Shown here: in pieces, positions 1 through 14,535 of the stretch
How the letters are laid out: the number at the start of each line of letters is the position of its first letter
Numbering within the stretch: position 1 is the stretch's first letter
Assembly: GCA_946811695.1 (NCBI GenBank)
Contig: OX328126.1
Location: 1,824,771-1,888,770 of the forward strand
Length of the DNA: 64,000 nucleotides
Origin: Gonocerus acuteangulatus
Lineage: Eukaryota; Arthropoda; Insecta; Hemiptera; Coreidae
Direction of reading: 5' to 3'
Translations under genes and position numbers: made by a program
The notes under the pieces: generated by a model
What the model was told of the DNA's origin: nothing
The model's input: only the letters and a program-made list of their open reading frames with translations
The model's database searches: none

Positions 1-260
1 CTTCTCCAGACGGAAGCAGTGCTTGAGTACTGGAGTTTTAAAGTTCTAGAAGACTCTGTTCAAAACTTCCCTACAGCTGTAAAACCCTCTGTTAACAGCG
101 AACTAACCACTCCAACGGTTTTGAAGCGAGCTTCTCCTGATGGAAGCAGTGCTTGAGTACTGGAGTTTTAAAGATCTAGAAGACTCTGTTCAAAACTTCC
201 CTACAGCTGTAAACCCCTCTGTTAACAGCGAACTAACCACTCCAACGGTTTTGAAGCGAG

Positions 261-1820
261 CTTCTCCTGATGGAAGCAATGCTTGAGTACTGGAGTTTTA
301 AAGATCTAGAAGACTCTGTTCAAAACTTCCCTACATCTGTAAACCCCTCTGTTAACAGCGAACTAACCACTCCAACGGTTTTGAAGCGAGCTTCTCCTGA
401 TGGAAGCAGTGCTTGAGTACTGGAGTTTTAAAGATCTAGAAGACTCTGTTCAAAACTTCCCTACATCTGTAAACCCCTCTGTTAACAGCGAACTAACCAC
501 TCCAACGGTTTTGAAGCGAGCTTCTCCTGATGGAAGCAGTGCTTGAGTACTGGAGTTTTAAAGTTCTAGAAGACTCTGTTCAAAACTTCCCTACAGCTGT
601 AAACCCCTCTGTTAACAGCGAACTAACCACTCCAACGGTTTTGAAGCGAGCTTCTCCTGATGGAAGCAATGCTCGAGTACTGGAGTTTTAAAGTTCTAGA
701 AGACTCTGTTCAAAACTTCCCTACAGCTGTAAACCCCTCTGTTAACAGCGAACTAACCACTCCAACGGTTTTGAAGCGAGCTTCTCCAGACGGAAGCAGT
801 GCTTGAGTACTGGAGTTTTAAAGTTCTAGAAGACTCTGTTCAAAACTTCCCTACAGCTGTAAAACCCTCTGTTAACAGCGAACTAACCACTCCAACGGTT
901 TTGAAGCGAGCTTCTCCAGACGGAAGCAGTGCTTGAGTACTGGAGTTTTAAAGTTCTAGAAGACTCTGTTCAAAACTTCCCTACAGCTGTAAAACCCTCT
1001 GTTAACAGCGAACTAACCACTCCAACGGTTTTGAAGCGAGCTTCTCCTGATGGAAGCAATGCTTGAGTACTGGAGTTTTAAAGATCTAGAAGACTCTGTT
1101 CAAAACTTCCCTACATCTGTAAACCCCTCTGTTAACAGCGAACTAACCACTCCAACGGTTTTGAAGCGAGCTTCTCCTGATGGAAGCAGTGCTTGAGTAC
1201 TGGAGTTTTAAAGATCTAGAAGACTCTGTTCAAAACTTCCCTACATCTGTAAACCCCTCTGTTAACAGCGAACTAACCACTCCAACGGTTTTGAAGCGAG
1301 CTTCTCCTGATGGAAGCAGTGCTTGAGTACTGGAGTTTTAAAGTTCTAGAAGACTCTGTTCAAAACTTCCCTACAGCTGTAAACCCCTCTGTTAACAGCG
1401 AACTAACCACTCCAACGGTTTTGAAGCGAGCTTCTCCTGATGGAAGCAATGCTCGAGTACTGGAGTTTTAAAGTTCTAGAAGACTCTGTTCAAAACTTCC
1501 CTACAGCTGTAAACCCCTCTGTTAACAGCGAACTAACCACTCCAACGGTTTTGAAGCGAGCTTCTCCAGACGGAAGCAGTGCTTGAGTACTGGAGTTTTA
1601 AAGTTCTAGAAGACTCTGTTCAAAACTTCCCTACAGCTGTAAAACCCTCTGTTAACAGCGAACTAACCACTCCAACGGTTTTGAAGCGAGCTTCTCCAGA
1701 CGGAAGCAGTGCTTGAGTACTGGAGTTTTAAAGTTCTAGAAGACTCTGTTCAAAACTTCCCTACAGCTGTAAAACCCTCTGTTAACAGCGAACTAACCAC
1801 TCCAACGGTTTTGAAGCGAG
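261..1820. repeat. Six-monomer (780-bp) higher-order repeat, two copies
   Basis: Monomers 3-8 (261-1040) and 9-14 (1041-1820) carry the same ordered set of variants, including the CATCTG pair, the TCGAG monomer and two CCAGACGG monomers. A further five-monomer offset (650 bp) links 1561-1950 to 2211-2600. This shows recent unequal exchange in multiples of the monomer. Confidence 0.85.
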
Positions 1821-2624
1821 CTTCTAGTGATGGAAGCAATGCTTAAGTACTGGAGTTTTAAAGATCTAGAAGACTCTGTTCAAAACTTCCCTACAGCTGT
1901 AAACCCCTCTGTTAACAGCGAACTAACCACTCCAACGGTTTTGAAGCGAGCTTCTCCTGGCGGAAGCAATGCTTGAGTACTGGAGTTTTAAAGATCTAGA
2001 AGACTCTGTTCAAAACTTCCCTACAGCTGTAAACTCCTCTGTTAACAGCGAACTAACCACTCCAACGGTTTTGAAGCGAGCTTCTCCTGACGGAAGCAGT
2101 GCTTGAGTACTGGAGTTTTAAAGTTCTAGAAGACTCTGTTCAAAACTTCCCTACAGCTGTAAACCCCTCTGTTAACAGCGAACTAACCACTCCAACGGTT
2201 TTGAAGCGAGCTTCTCCAGACGGAAGCAGTGCTTGAGTACTGGAGTTTTAAAGTTCTAGAAGACTCTGTTCAAAACTTCCCTACAGCTGTAAAACCCTCT
2301 GTTAACAGCGAACTAACCACTCCAACGGTTTTGAAGCGAGCTTCTCCAGACGGAAGCAGTGCTTGAGTACTGGAGTTTTAAAGTTCTAGAAGACTCTGTT
2401 CAAAACTTCCCTACAGCTGTAAAACCCTCTGTTAACAGCGAACTAACCACTCCAACGGTTTTGAAGCGAGCTTCTAGTGATGGAAGCAATGCTTAAGTAC
2501 TGGAGTTTTAAAGATCTAGAAGACTCTGTTCAAAACTTCCCTACAGCTGTAAACCCCTCTGTTAACAGCAAACTAACCACTCCAACGGTTTTGAAGCGAG
2601 CTTCTCCTGATGGAAGCAATGCTT

Positions 2625-5600
2625 GAGTACTGGAGTTTTAAAGTTCTAGAAGACTCTGTTCAAAACTTCCCTACAGCTGTTAACCCCTCTGTTAACAGCG
2701 AACTAACCACTCCAACGGTTTTGAAGCGAGCTTCTCCTGATGGAAGCAGTGCTTGAGTACTGGAGTTTTAAAGTTCTAGAAGACTCTGTTCAAAACTTCC
2801 CTACAGCTGTTAACCCCTCTGTTAACAGCGAACTAACCACTCCAACGGTTTTGAAGCGAGCTTCTCCTGATGGAAGCAGTGCTTGAGTACTGGAGTTTTA
2901 AAGATCTAGAAGACTCTGTTCAAAACTTCCCTACAGCTGTAAACCCCTCTGTTAACAGCGAACTAACCACTCCAACGGTTTTGAAGCGAGCTTCTCCTGA
3001 TGGAAGCAATGCTCGAGTACTGGAGTTTTAAAGATCTAGAAGACTCTGTTCAAAACTTCCCTACAGGTGTAAAACCCTCTGTTAACAGCGAACTAACCAC
3101 TCCAACGGTTTTGAAGCGAGCTTCTCCTGATGGAAGCAGTGCTTGAGTACTGGGGTTTTAAAGTTCTAGAAGACTCTGTTCAAAACTTCCCTACAGCTGT
3201 TAACCCCTCTGTTAACAGCGAACTAACCACTCCAACGGTTTTGAAGCGAGCTTCTCCTGATGGAAGCAATGCTTGAGTACTGGGGTTTTAAAGTTCTAGA
3301 AGACTCTGTTCAAAACTTCCCTACAGCTGTAAACCCCTCTGTTAACAGCGAACTAACCACTCCAACGGTTTTGAAGCGAGCTTCTCCTGATGGAAGCAGT
3401 GCTTGAGTACTGGAGTTTTAAAGTTCTAGAAGACTCTGTTCAAAACTTCCCTACAGCTGTAAACCCCTCTGTTAACAGGGAACTAACCACTCCAACGGTT
3501 TTGAAGCGAGCTTCTCCTGATGGAAGCAATGCTTGAGTACTGGAGTTTTAAAGTTCTAGAAGACTCTGTTCAAAACTTCCCTACAGCTGTAAACCCCTCT
3601 GTTAACAGCGAACTAACCACTCCAACGGTTTTGAAGCGAGCTTCTCCTGATGGAAGCAATGCTTGAGTACTGGAGTTTTAAAGTTCTAGAAGACTCTGTT
3701 CAAAACTTCCCTACAGCTGTAAACCCCTCTGTTAACAGGGAACTAACCACTCCAACGGTTTTGAAGCGAGCTTCTCCTGATGGAAGCAATGCTTGAGTAC
3801 TGGAGTTTTAAAGCTCTAGAAGACTCTGTTCAAAACTTCCCTACAGCTGTAAACCCCTCTGTTAACAGCGAACTAACCACTCCAACGGTTTTGAAGCGAG
3901 CTTCTCCTGATGGAAGCAATGCTCGAGTACTGGATTTTTAAAGATCTAGAAGACTCTGTTCAAAACTTCCCTACAGCTGTAAACCCCTCTGTTAACAGCG
4001 AACTAACCACTCCAACGGTTTTGAAGCGAGCTTCTCCAGATGGAAGCAGTGCTCGAGTACTGGAGTTTTAAAGTTCTAGAAGACTCTGTTCAAAACTTCC
4101 CTACAGCTGTAAACCCTCTGTTAACAGCGAACTAACCACTCCAACGGTTTTGAAGCGAGCTTCTCTGATGGAAGCAACGCTCGAGTACTGGAGTTTTAAA
4201 GATCTAGAAGACTCTGTTCAAAACTTCCCTACAGCTGTAAACCCCTCTGTTAACAGCGAACTAACCACTCCAACGGTTTTGAAGCGAGCTTCTCCTGATG
4301 GAAGCAGTGCTTGAGTACTGGAGTTTTAAAGTTCTAGAAGACTCTGTTCAAAACTTCCCTACAGCTGTAAACCCCTCTGTTAACAGCGAACTAACCACTC
4401 CAACGGTTTTGAAGCGAGCTTCTCCTGACGGAAGCAATGCTTGAGTACTGGAGTTTTAAAGATCTAGAAGACTCTGTTCAAAACTTCCCTACAGCTGTAA
4501 ACCCCTCTGTTAACAGCGAACTAACCACTCCTGATGGAAGCAATGCTTGAGTACTGGAGTTTTAAAGTTCTAGAAGACTCTGTTCAAAACTTCCCTACAG
4601 CTGTAAACCCCTCTGTTAACAGCGAACTAACCACTCCAACGGTTTTGAAGCGAGCTTCTCCTGATGGAAGCAGTGCTTGAGTACTGGAGTTTTAAAGATC
4701 TAGAAGACTCTGTTCAAAACTTCCCTACAGCTGTAAACCCCTCTGTTAACAGCGAACTAACCACTCCAACGGTTTTGAAGCGAGCTTCTCCTGATGGAAG
4801 CAGTGCTTGAGTACTGGAGTTTTAAAGATCTAGAAGACTCTGTCCAAAACTTCCCTACATCTGTAAACCCCTCTGTTAACAGCGAACTAACCACTCCAAC
4901 GGTTTTGAAGCGAGCTTCTCCTGATGGAAGCAATGCTTGAGTACTGGAGTTTTAAAGTTCTAGAAGACTCTGTTCAAAACTTCCCTACAGCTGTAAAACC
5001 CTCTGTTAACAGCGAACTAACCACTCCAATGGTTTTGAAGCGAGCTTCTAGTGATGGAAGCAATGCTTAAGTACTGGAGTTTTAAAGTTCTAGAAGACTC
5101 AGTTCAAAACTTCCCTACAGCTGTAAACCCCTCTGTTAACAGCGAACTAACCACTCCAACGGTTTTGAAGCGAGCTTCTCCTGATGGAAGCAGTGCTCGA
5201 GTACTGGAGTTTTAAAGTTCTAGAAGACTCTGTTCAAAACTTCCCTACAGCTGTAAACCCCTCTGTTAACAGGGAACTAACCACTCCAACGGTTTTGAAG
5301 CGAGCTTCTCCTGATGGAAGCAATGCTTGAGTACTGGAGTTTTAAAGTTCTAGAAGACTCTGTTCAAAACTTCCCTACAGCTGTAAACCCCTCTGTTAAC
5401 AGGGAACTAACCACTCCAACGGTTTTGAAGCGAGCTTCTCCTGATGGAAGCAATGCTCGAGTACTGGAGTTTTAAAGTTCTAGAAGACTCTGTTCAAAAC
5501 TTCCCTACAGCTGTAAACCCCTCTGTTAACAGCGAACTAACCACTCCAACGGTTTTGAAGCGAGCTTCTCCTGATGGAAGCAATGCTCGAGTACTGGATT

Positions 5601-8600
5601 TTTAAAGATCTAGAAGACTCTGTTCAAAACTTCCCTACAGCTGTAAACCCCTCTGTTAACAGCGAACTAACCACTCCAACGGTTTTGAAGCGAGCTTCTC
5701 CAGATGGAAGCAGTGCTCGAGTACTGGAGTTTTAAAGTTCTAGAAGACTCTGTTCAAAACTTCCCTACAGCTGTAAACCCCTCTGTTAACAGCGAACTAA
5801 CCACTCCAACGGTTTTGAAGCGAGCTTCTCCTGATGGAAGCAATGCTCGAGTACTGGAGTTTTAAAGATCTAGAAGACTCTGTTCAAAACTTCCCTACAG
5901 CTGTAAACCCCTCTGTTAACAGCGAACTAACCACTCCAACGGTTTTGAAGCGAGCTTCTCCTGATGGAAGCAGTGCTTGAGTACTGGAGTTTTAAAGTTC
6001 TAGAAGACTCTGTTCAAAACTTCCCTACAGCTGTAAACCCCTCTGTTAACAGCGAACTAACCACTCCAACGGTTTTGAAGCGAGCTTCTCCTGACGGAAG
6101 CAATGCTTGAGTACTGGAGTTTTAAAGATCTAGAAGACTCTGTTCAAAACTTCCCTACAGCTGTAAACCCCTCTGTTAACAGCGAACTAACCACTCCTGA
6201 TGGAAGCAATGCTTGAGTACTGGAGTTTTAAAGTTCTAGAAGACTCTGTTCAAAACTTCCCTACAGCTGTAAACCCCTCTGTTAACAGCGAACTAACCAC
6301 TCCAACGGTTTTGAAGCGAGCTTCTCCTGATGGAAGCAGTGCTTGAGTACTGGAATATTTAAAGTTCTAGAAGACTCTGTTCAAAACTTCCCTACAGCTG
6401 TAAACCCCTCTGTTAACAGCGAACTAACCACTCCAACGGTTTTGAAGCGAGCTTCTCCTGATGGAAGCAGTGCTTGAGTACTGGAGTTTTAAAGATCTAG
6501 AAGACTCTGTTCAAAACTTCCCTACATCTGTAAACCCCTCTGTTAACAGCGAACTAACCACTCCAACGGTTTTGAAGCGAGCTTCTCCTGATGGAAGCAA
6601 TGCTTGAGTACTGGAGTTTTAAAGTTCTAGAAGACTCTGTTCAAAACTTCCCTACAGCTGTAAAACCCTCTGTTAACAGCGAACTAACCACTCCAATGGT
6701 TTTGAAGCGAGCTTCTCCTGATGGAAGCAATGCTTGAGTACTGGAGTTTTATAGTTCTAGAAGACTCTGTTCAAAACTTCCCTACAGCTGTAAACCCCTC
6801 TGTTAACAGCGAACTAACCACTCCAACGGTTTTGAAGCGAGCTTCTCCTGATAGAAGCAGTGCTCGAGTACTGGAGTTTTAAAGATCTAGAAGACTCTGT
6901 TCAAAACTTCCCTACAGCTGTAAACCCCTCTGTTAACAGCGAACTAACCACTCCAACGGTTTTGAAGCGAGCTTCTCCTGATGGAAGCAGTGCTCGAGTA
7001 CTGGAGTTTTAAAGTTCTAGAAGACTCTGTTCAAAACTTCCCTACAGCTGTAAACCCCTCTGTTAACAGCGAACTAACCACTCCAACGGTTTTGAAGCGA
7101 GCTTCTCCTGATGGAAGCAATGCTTGAGTACTGGAGTTTTAAAGTTCTAGAAGACTCTGTTCAAAACTTCCCTACAGCTGTAAACCCCTCTGTTAACAGC
7201 GAACTAACCACTCCAACGGTTTTGAAGCGAGATTCTCCTGATGGAAGCAGTGCTTGAGTACTGGAGTTTTAAAGTTCTAGAAGACTCTGTTCAAAACTTC
7301 CCTACAGCTGTAAACCCCTCTGTTAACAGCGAACTAACCACTCCAACGGTTTTGAAGCGAGCTTCTCCTGATGGAAGCAATGCTCGAGTACTGGAGTTTT
7401 AAAGATCTAGAAGACTCTGTTCAAAACTTCCCTACAGCTGTAAACCCCTCTGTTAACAGCGAACTAACCACTCCAACGGTTTTGAAGCGAGCTTCTCCTG
7501 ATGGAAGCAGTGCTTGAGTACTGGAGTTTTAAAGATCTAGAAGACTCTGTTCAAAACTTCCCTACAGCTGTAAACCCCTCTGTTAACAGCGAACTAACCA
7601 CTCCAACGGTTTTGAAGCGAGCTTCTCCTGACGGAAGCAATGCTTGAGTACTGGAGTTTTAAAGTTCTAGAAGACTCTGTTCAAAACTTCCCTACAGCTG
7701 TAAACCCCTCTGTTAACAGGGAACTAACCACTCCAACGGTTTTGAAGCGAGCTTCTCCTGATGGAAGCAATGCTTGAGTACTGGAGTTTTAAAGTTCTAC
7801 AAGACTCTCTTCAAAACTTCCCTACAGCTGTAAAACCCTCTGTTAACAGCGAACTAACCACTCCAACGGTTTTGAAGCGAGCTTCTCCTGATGGAAGCAA
7901 TGCTTGAGTACTGGAGTTTTAAAGTTCTACAAGACTCTGTTCAAAACTTCCCTACAGCTGTAAACCCCTCTGTTAACAGCGAACTAACCACTCCAACGGT
8001 TTTGAAGCGAGCTTCTCCTGATGGAAGCAATGCTTGAGTACTGGAGTTTTAAAGTTCTACAAGACTCTGTTCAAAACTTCCCTACAGCTGTAAACCCCTC
8101 TGTTAACAGCAAACTAACCACTCCAACGGTTTTGAAGCGAGCTTCTCCTGATGGAAGCAATGCTTGAGTACTGGAGTTTTAAAGTTCTACAAGACTCTGT
8201 TCAAAACTTCCCTACAGCTGTAAAACCCTCTGTTAACAGCGAACTAACCACTCCAACGGTTTTGAAGCGAGCTTCTCCTGATGGAAGCAATGCTTGAGTA
8301 CTGGAGTTTTAAAGTTCTAGAAGACTCTGTTCAAAACTTCCCTACAGCTGTAAAACCCTCTGTTAACAGCGAACTAACCACTCCAACGGTTTTGAAGCGA
8401 GCTTCTCCTGACGGAAGCAATGCTTGAGTACTGGAGTTTTAAAGATCTAGAAGACTCTGTTCAAAACTTCCCTACAGCTGTAAACCCCTCTGTTAACAGC
8501 GAACTAACCACTCCAACGGTTTTGAAGCGAGCTTCTCCTGATGGAAGCAGTGCTTGAGTACTGGAGTTTTAAAGTTCTAGAAGACTCTGTTCAAAACTTC

Positions 8601-11600
8601 CCTACAGCTGTAAACCCCTCTGTTAACAGCGAACTAACCACTCCAACGGTTTTGAAGCGAGCTTCTCCTGATGGAAGCAGTGCTTGAGTACTGGAGTTTT
8701 AAAGTTCTAGAAGACTCTGTTCAAAACTTCCCTACAGCTGTAAACCCCTCTGTTAACAGCGAACTAACCACTCCAACGGTTTTGAAGCGAGCTTCTCCTG
8801 ATGGAATTAATGCTCGAGTACTGGAGTTTTAAAGTTCTAGAAGACTCTGTTCAAAACTTCCCTACAGCTGTTAACCCCTCTGTTAACAGCGAACTAACCA
8901 CTCCAACGGTTTTGAAGCGAGCTTCTCCTGATGGAAGCAGTGCTTGAGTACTGGAGTTTTAAAGTTCTAGAAGACTCTGTTCAAAACTTCCCTACAGCTG
9001 TAAACCCCTCTGTTAACAGCGAACTAACCACTCCAACGGTTTTGAAGCGAGCTTCTCCTGATGGAAGCAGTGCTTGAGTACTGGAGTTTTAAAGTTCTAG
9101 AAGACTCTGTTCAAAACTTCCCTACAGCTGTAAACCCCTCTGTTAACAGCGAACTAACCACTCCAACGGTTTTGAAGCGAGCTTCTCCTGATGGAAGCAG
9201 TGCTTGAGTACTGGAGTTTTAAAGTTCTACAAGACTCTGTTCAAAACTTCCCTACAGCTGTAAACCCCTCTGTTAACAGCGAACTAACCACTCCAACGGT
9301 TTTGAAGCGAGCTTCTCCTGATGGAAGCAATGCTTGAGTACTGGAGTTTTAAAGTTCTACAAGACTCTGTTCAAAACTTCCCTACAGCTGTAAAACCCTC
9401 TGTTAACAGCGAACTAACCACTCCAACGGTTTTGAAGCGAGCTTCTCCTGATGGAAGCAATGCTTGAGTACTGGAGTTTTAAAGTTCTAGAAGACTCTGT
9501 TCAAAACTTCCCTACAGCTGTAAAACCCTCTGTTAACAGCGAACTAACCACTCCAACGGTTTTGAAGCGAGCTTCTCCTGACGGAAGCAATGCTTGAGTA
9601 CTGGAGTTTTAAAGATCTAGAAGACTCTGTTCAAAACTTCCCTACAGCTGTAAACCCCTCTGTTAACAGCGAACTAACCACTCCAACGGTTTTGAAGCGA
9701 GCTTCTCCTGATGGAAGCAGTGCTTGAGTACTGGAGTTTTAAAGTTCTAGAAGACTCTGTTCAAAACTTCCCTACAGCTGTAAACCCCTCTGTTAACAGC
9801 GAACTAACCACTCCAACGGTTTTGAAGCGAGCTTCTCCTGATGGAAGCAGTGCTTGAGTACTGGAGTTTTAAAGTTCTAGAAGACTCTGTTCAAAACTTC
9901 CCTACAGCTGTAAACCCCTCTGTTAACAGCGAACTAACCACTCCAACGGTTTTGAAGCGAGCTTCTCCTGATGGAATTAATGCTCGAGTACTGGAGTTTT
10001 AAAGTTCTAGAAGACTCTGTTCAAAACTTCCCTACAGCTGTTAACCCCTCTGTTAACAGCGAACTAACCACTCCAACGGTTTTGAAGCGAGCTTCTCCTG
10101 ATGGAAGCAGTGCTTGAGTACTGGAGTTTTAAAGTTCTAGAAGACTCTGTTCAAAACTTCCCTACAGCTGTAAACCCCTCTGTTAACAGCGAACTAACCA
10201 CTCCAACGGTTTTGAAGCGAGCTTCTCCTGATGGAAGCAGTGCTTGAGTACTGGAGTTTTAAAGTTCTAGAAGACTCTGTTCAAAACTTCCCTACAGCTG
10301 TAAACCCCTCTGTTAACAGCGAACTAACCACTCCAACGGTTTTGAAGCGAGCTTCTCCTGATGGAAGCAGTGCTTGAGTACTGGAGTTTTAAAGTTCTAG
10401 AAGACTCTGTTCAAAACTTCCCTACAGCTGTAAACCCCTCTGTTAACAGCGAACTAACCACTCCAACGGTTTTGAAGCGAGCTTCTCCTGATGGAAGCAA
10501 TGCTCGAGTACTGGAGTTTTAAAGATCTAGAAGACTCTGTTCAAAACTTCCCTACAGCTGTAAACCCCTCTGTTAACAGCGAACTAACCACTCCAACGGT
10601 TTTGAAGCGAGCTTCTCCTGATGGAAGCAATGCTCGAGTACTGGAGTTTTAAAGATCTAGAAGACTCTGTTCAAAACTTCCCTACAGCTGTAAACCCCTC
10701 TGTTAACAGGGAACTAACCACTCCAACGGTTTTGAAGCGAGCTTCTCCTGATGGAAGCAGTGCTTGAGTACTGGAGTTTTAAAGATCTAGAAGACTCTGT
10801 TCAAAACTTCCCTACAGCTGTAAACCCCTCTGTTAACAGCGAACTAACCACTCCAACGGTTTTGAAGCGAGCTTCTCCTGACGGAAGCAATGCTTGAGTA
10901 CTGGAGTTTTAAAGTTCTAGAAGACTCTGTTCAAAACTTCCCTACAGCTGTAAACCCCTCTGTTAACAGGGAACTAACCACTCCAACGGTTTTGAAGCGA
11001 GCTTCTCCTGATGGAAGCAGTGCTTGAGTACTGGAGTTTTAAAGATCTAGAAGACTCTGTTCAAAACTTCCCTACAGCTGTAAACCCCTCTGTTAACAGC
11101 GAACTAACCACTCCAACGGTTTTGAAGCGAGCTTCTCCTGATGGAAGCAATGCTTGAGTACTGGAGTTTTAAAGTTCTAGAAGACTCTGTTCAAAACTTC
11201 CCTACAGCTGTAAACCCCTCTGTTAACAGCGAACTAACCACTCCAACGGTTTTGAAGCGAGCTTCTCCTGATGGAAGCAGTGCTTGAGTACTGGAGTTTT
11301 AAAGTTCTAGAAGACTCTGTTCAAAACTTCCCTACAGCTGTAAACCCCTCTGTTAACAGCGAACTAACCACTCCAACGGTTTTGAAGCGAGCTTCTCCTG
11401 ATGGAAGCAATGCTCGAGTACTGGAGTTTTAAAGTTCTAGAAGACTCTGTTCAAAATTTCCCTACAGCTGTAAACCCCTCTGTTAACAGCGAACTAACCA
11501 CTCCAACGGTTTTGAAGTGAGCTTCTCCTGATGGAAGCAGTGCTTGAGTACTGGAGTTTTAAAGTTCTAGAAGACTCTGTTCAAAACTTCCCTACAGCTG

Positions 11601-12970
11601 TAAACCCCTCTGTTAACAGCGAACTAACCACTCCAACGGTTTTGAAGCGAGCTTCTCCTGATGGAATTAATGCTCGAGTACTGGAGTTTTAAAGTTCTAG
11701 AAGACTCTGTTCAAAACTTCCCTACAGCTGTTAACCCCTCTGTTAACAGCGAACTAACCACTCCAACGGTTTTGAAGCGAGCTTCTCCTGATGGAAGCAG
11801 TGCTTGAGTACTGGAGTTTTAAAGTTCTAGAAGACTCTGTTCAAAACTTCCCTACAGCTGTAAACCCCTCTGTTAACAGCGAACTAACCACTCCAACGGT
11901 TTTGAAGCGAGCTTCTCCTGATGGAAGCAGTGCTTGAGTACTGGAGTTTTAAAGTTCTAGAAGACTCTGTTCAAAACTTCCCTACAGCTGTAAACCCCTC
12001 TGTTAACATCGAACTAACCACTCCAACGGTTTTGAAGCGAGCTTCTCCTGATGGAAGCAGTGCTTGAGTACTGGAGTTTTAAAGATCTAGAAGACTCTGT
12101 TCAAAACTTCCCTACAGCTGTAAACCCCTCTGTTAACAGGGAACTAACCACTCCAACGGTTTTGAAGCGAGCTTCTCCTGGCGGAAGCAATGCTTGAGTA
12201 CTGGAGTTTTAAAGATCTAGAAGACTCTGTTCAAAACTTCCCTACAGCTGTAAACCCCTCTGTTAACAGCGAACTAACCACTCCAACGGTTTTGAAGCGA
12301 GCTTCTCCTGATGGAAGCAATGCTTGAGTACTGGAGTTTTAAAGTTCTAGAAGACTCTGTTCAAAACTTCCCTACAGCTGTAAACCCCTCTGTTAACAGC
12401 GAACTAACCACTCCAACGGTTTTGAAGCGAGCTTCTCCTGATGGAAGCAGTGCTTGAGTACTGGAGTTTTAAAGATCTAGAAGACTCTGTTCAAAACTTC
12501 CCTACAGCTGTAAACCTCTCTGTTAACAGCGAACTAACCACTCCAACGGTTTTGAAACGAGCTTCTCCTGATGGAAGCAGTGCTTGAGTACTGGAGTTTT
12601 AAAGATCTAGAAGACTCTGTTCAAAACTTCCCTACAGCTGTAAACCCCTCTGTTAACAGCGAACTAACCACTCCAACGGTTTTGAAGCGAGCTTCTCCTG
12701 ATGGAAGCAATGCTCGAGTACTGGAGTTTTAAAGATCTAGAAGACTCTGTTCAAAACTTCCCTACAGCTGTAAACCCCTCTGTTAACAGGGAACTAACCA
12801 CTCCAACGGTTTTGAAGCGAGCTTCTCCTGATGGAAGCAGTGCTTGAGTACTGGAGTTTTAAAGATCTAGAAGACTCTGTTCAAAACTTCCCTACAGCTG
12901 TAAACCCCTCTGTTAACAGCGAACTAACCACTCCAACGGTTTTGAAGCGAGCTTCTCCTGATGGAAGCAA
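2625..12970. repeat. Large duplicated block of the 130-bp satellite, copy 1
   Basis: Private variants here recur in the same order in copy 2. Examples are the 1-bp change giving TTTTATAG (6751), ATAGAAGC (6851), GCGAGATTCTCC (7229), CAGCAAACTAAC (8109) and AAACCTCTC (12512). Within the block, a 13-monomer unit of 1,666 bp (twelve full plus one 106-bp monomer) occurs twice, marked by TGGATTTTTA at 3931 and 5595. A nine-monomer unit of 1,170 bp is tandem, marked by GGAATTAATG at 8803 and 9973. Two 1-bp deletions near 4114 and 4166 are private to this copy. Confidence 0.85.
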
Positions 12971-14535
12971 TGCTCGAGTACTGGAGTTTTAAAGATCTAG
13001 AAGACTCTGTTCAAAACTTCCCTACAGCTGTAAACCCCTCTGTTAACAGCGAACTAACCACTCCAACGGTTTTGAAGCGAGCTTCTCCTGATGGAAGCAG
13101 TGCTCGAGTACTGGAGTTTTAAAGTTCTAGAAGACTCTGTTCAAAACTTCCCTACAGCTGTAAACCCCTCTGTTAACAGCGAACTAACCACTCCAACGGT
13201 TTTGAAGCGAGCTTCTCCTGATGGAAGCAATGCTTGAGTACTGGAGTTTTAAAGTTCTAGAAGACTCTGTTCAAAACTTCCCTACAGCTGTAAACCCCTC
13301 TGTTAACAGCGAACTAACCACTCCAACGGTTTTGAAGCGAGCTTCTCCTGATGGAAGCAGTGCTTGAGTACTGGAGTTTTAAAGTTCTAGAAGACTCTGT
13401 TCAAAACTTCCCTACAGCTGTAAACCCCTCTGTTAACAGCGAACTAACCACTCCAACGGTTTTGAAGCGAGCTTCTCCTGATGGAAGCAATGCTCGAGTA
13501 CTGGAGTTTTAAAGATCTAGAAGACTCTGTTCAAAACTTCCCTACAGCTGTAAACCCCTCTGTTAACAGCGAACTAACCACTCCAACGGTTTTGAAGCGA
13601 GCTTCTCCTGATGGAAGCAGTGCTTGAGTACTGGAGTTTTAAAGATCTAGAAGACTCTGTTCAAAACTTCCCTACAGGTGTAAACCCCTCTGTTAACAGG
13701 GAACTAACCACTCCAACGGTTTTGAAGCGAGCTTCTCCTGATGGAAGCAGTGCTTGAGTACTGGAGTTTTAAAGATCTAGAAGACTCTGTTCAAAACTTC
13801 CCTACAGCTGTAAACCCCTCTGTTAACAGCGAACTAACCACTCCAACGGTTTTGAAGCGAGCTTCTCCTGACGGAAGCAATGCTTGAGTACTGGAGTTTT
13901 AAAGTTCTAGAAGACTCTGTTCAAAACTTCCCTACAGCTGTAAACCCCTCTGTTAACAGGGAACTAACCACTCCAACGGTTTTGAAGCGAGCTTCTCCTG
14001 ATGGAAGCAATACTTGAGTACTGGAGTTTTAAAGTTCTACAAGACTCTGTTCAAAACTTCCCTACAGCTGTAAAACCCTCTGTTAACAGCGAACTAACCA
14101 CTCCAACGGTTTTGAAGCGAGCTTCTCCTGATGGAAGCAATGCTTGAGTACTGGAGTTTTAAAGTTCTACAAGACTCTGTTCAAAACTTCCCTACAGCTG
14201 TAAACCCCTCTGTTAACAGCGAACTAACCACTCCAACGGTTTTGAAGCGAGCTTCTCCTGATGGAAGCAATGCTTGAGTACTGGAGTTTTAAAGTTCTAC
14301 AAGACTCTGTTCAAAACTTCCCTACAGCTGTAAAACCCTCTGTTAACAGCGAACTAACCACTCCAACGGTTTTGAAGCGAGCTTCTCCTGACGGAAGCAA
14401 TGCTTGAGTACTGGAGTTTTAAAGATCTAGAAGACTCTGTTCAAAACTTCCCTACAGCTGTAAACCCCTCTGTTAACAGCGAACTAACCACTCCAACGGT
14501 TTTGAAGCGAGCTTCTCCTGATGGAAGAAGTGCTT

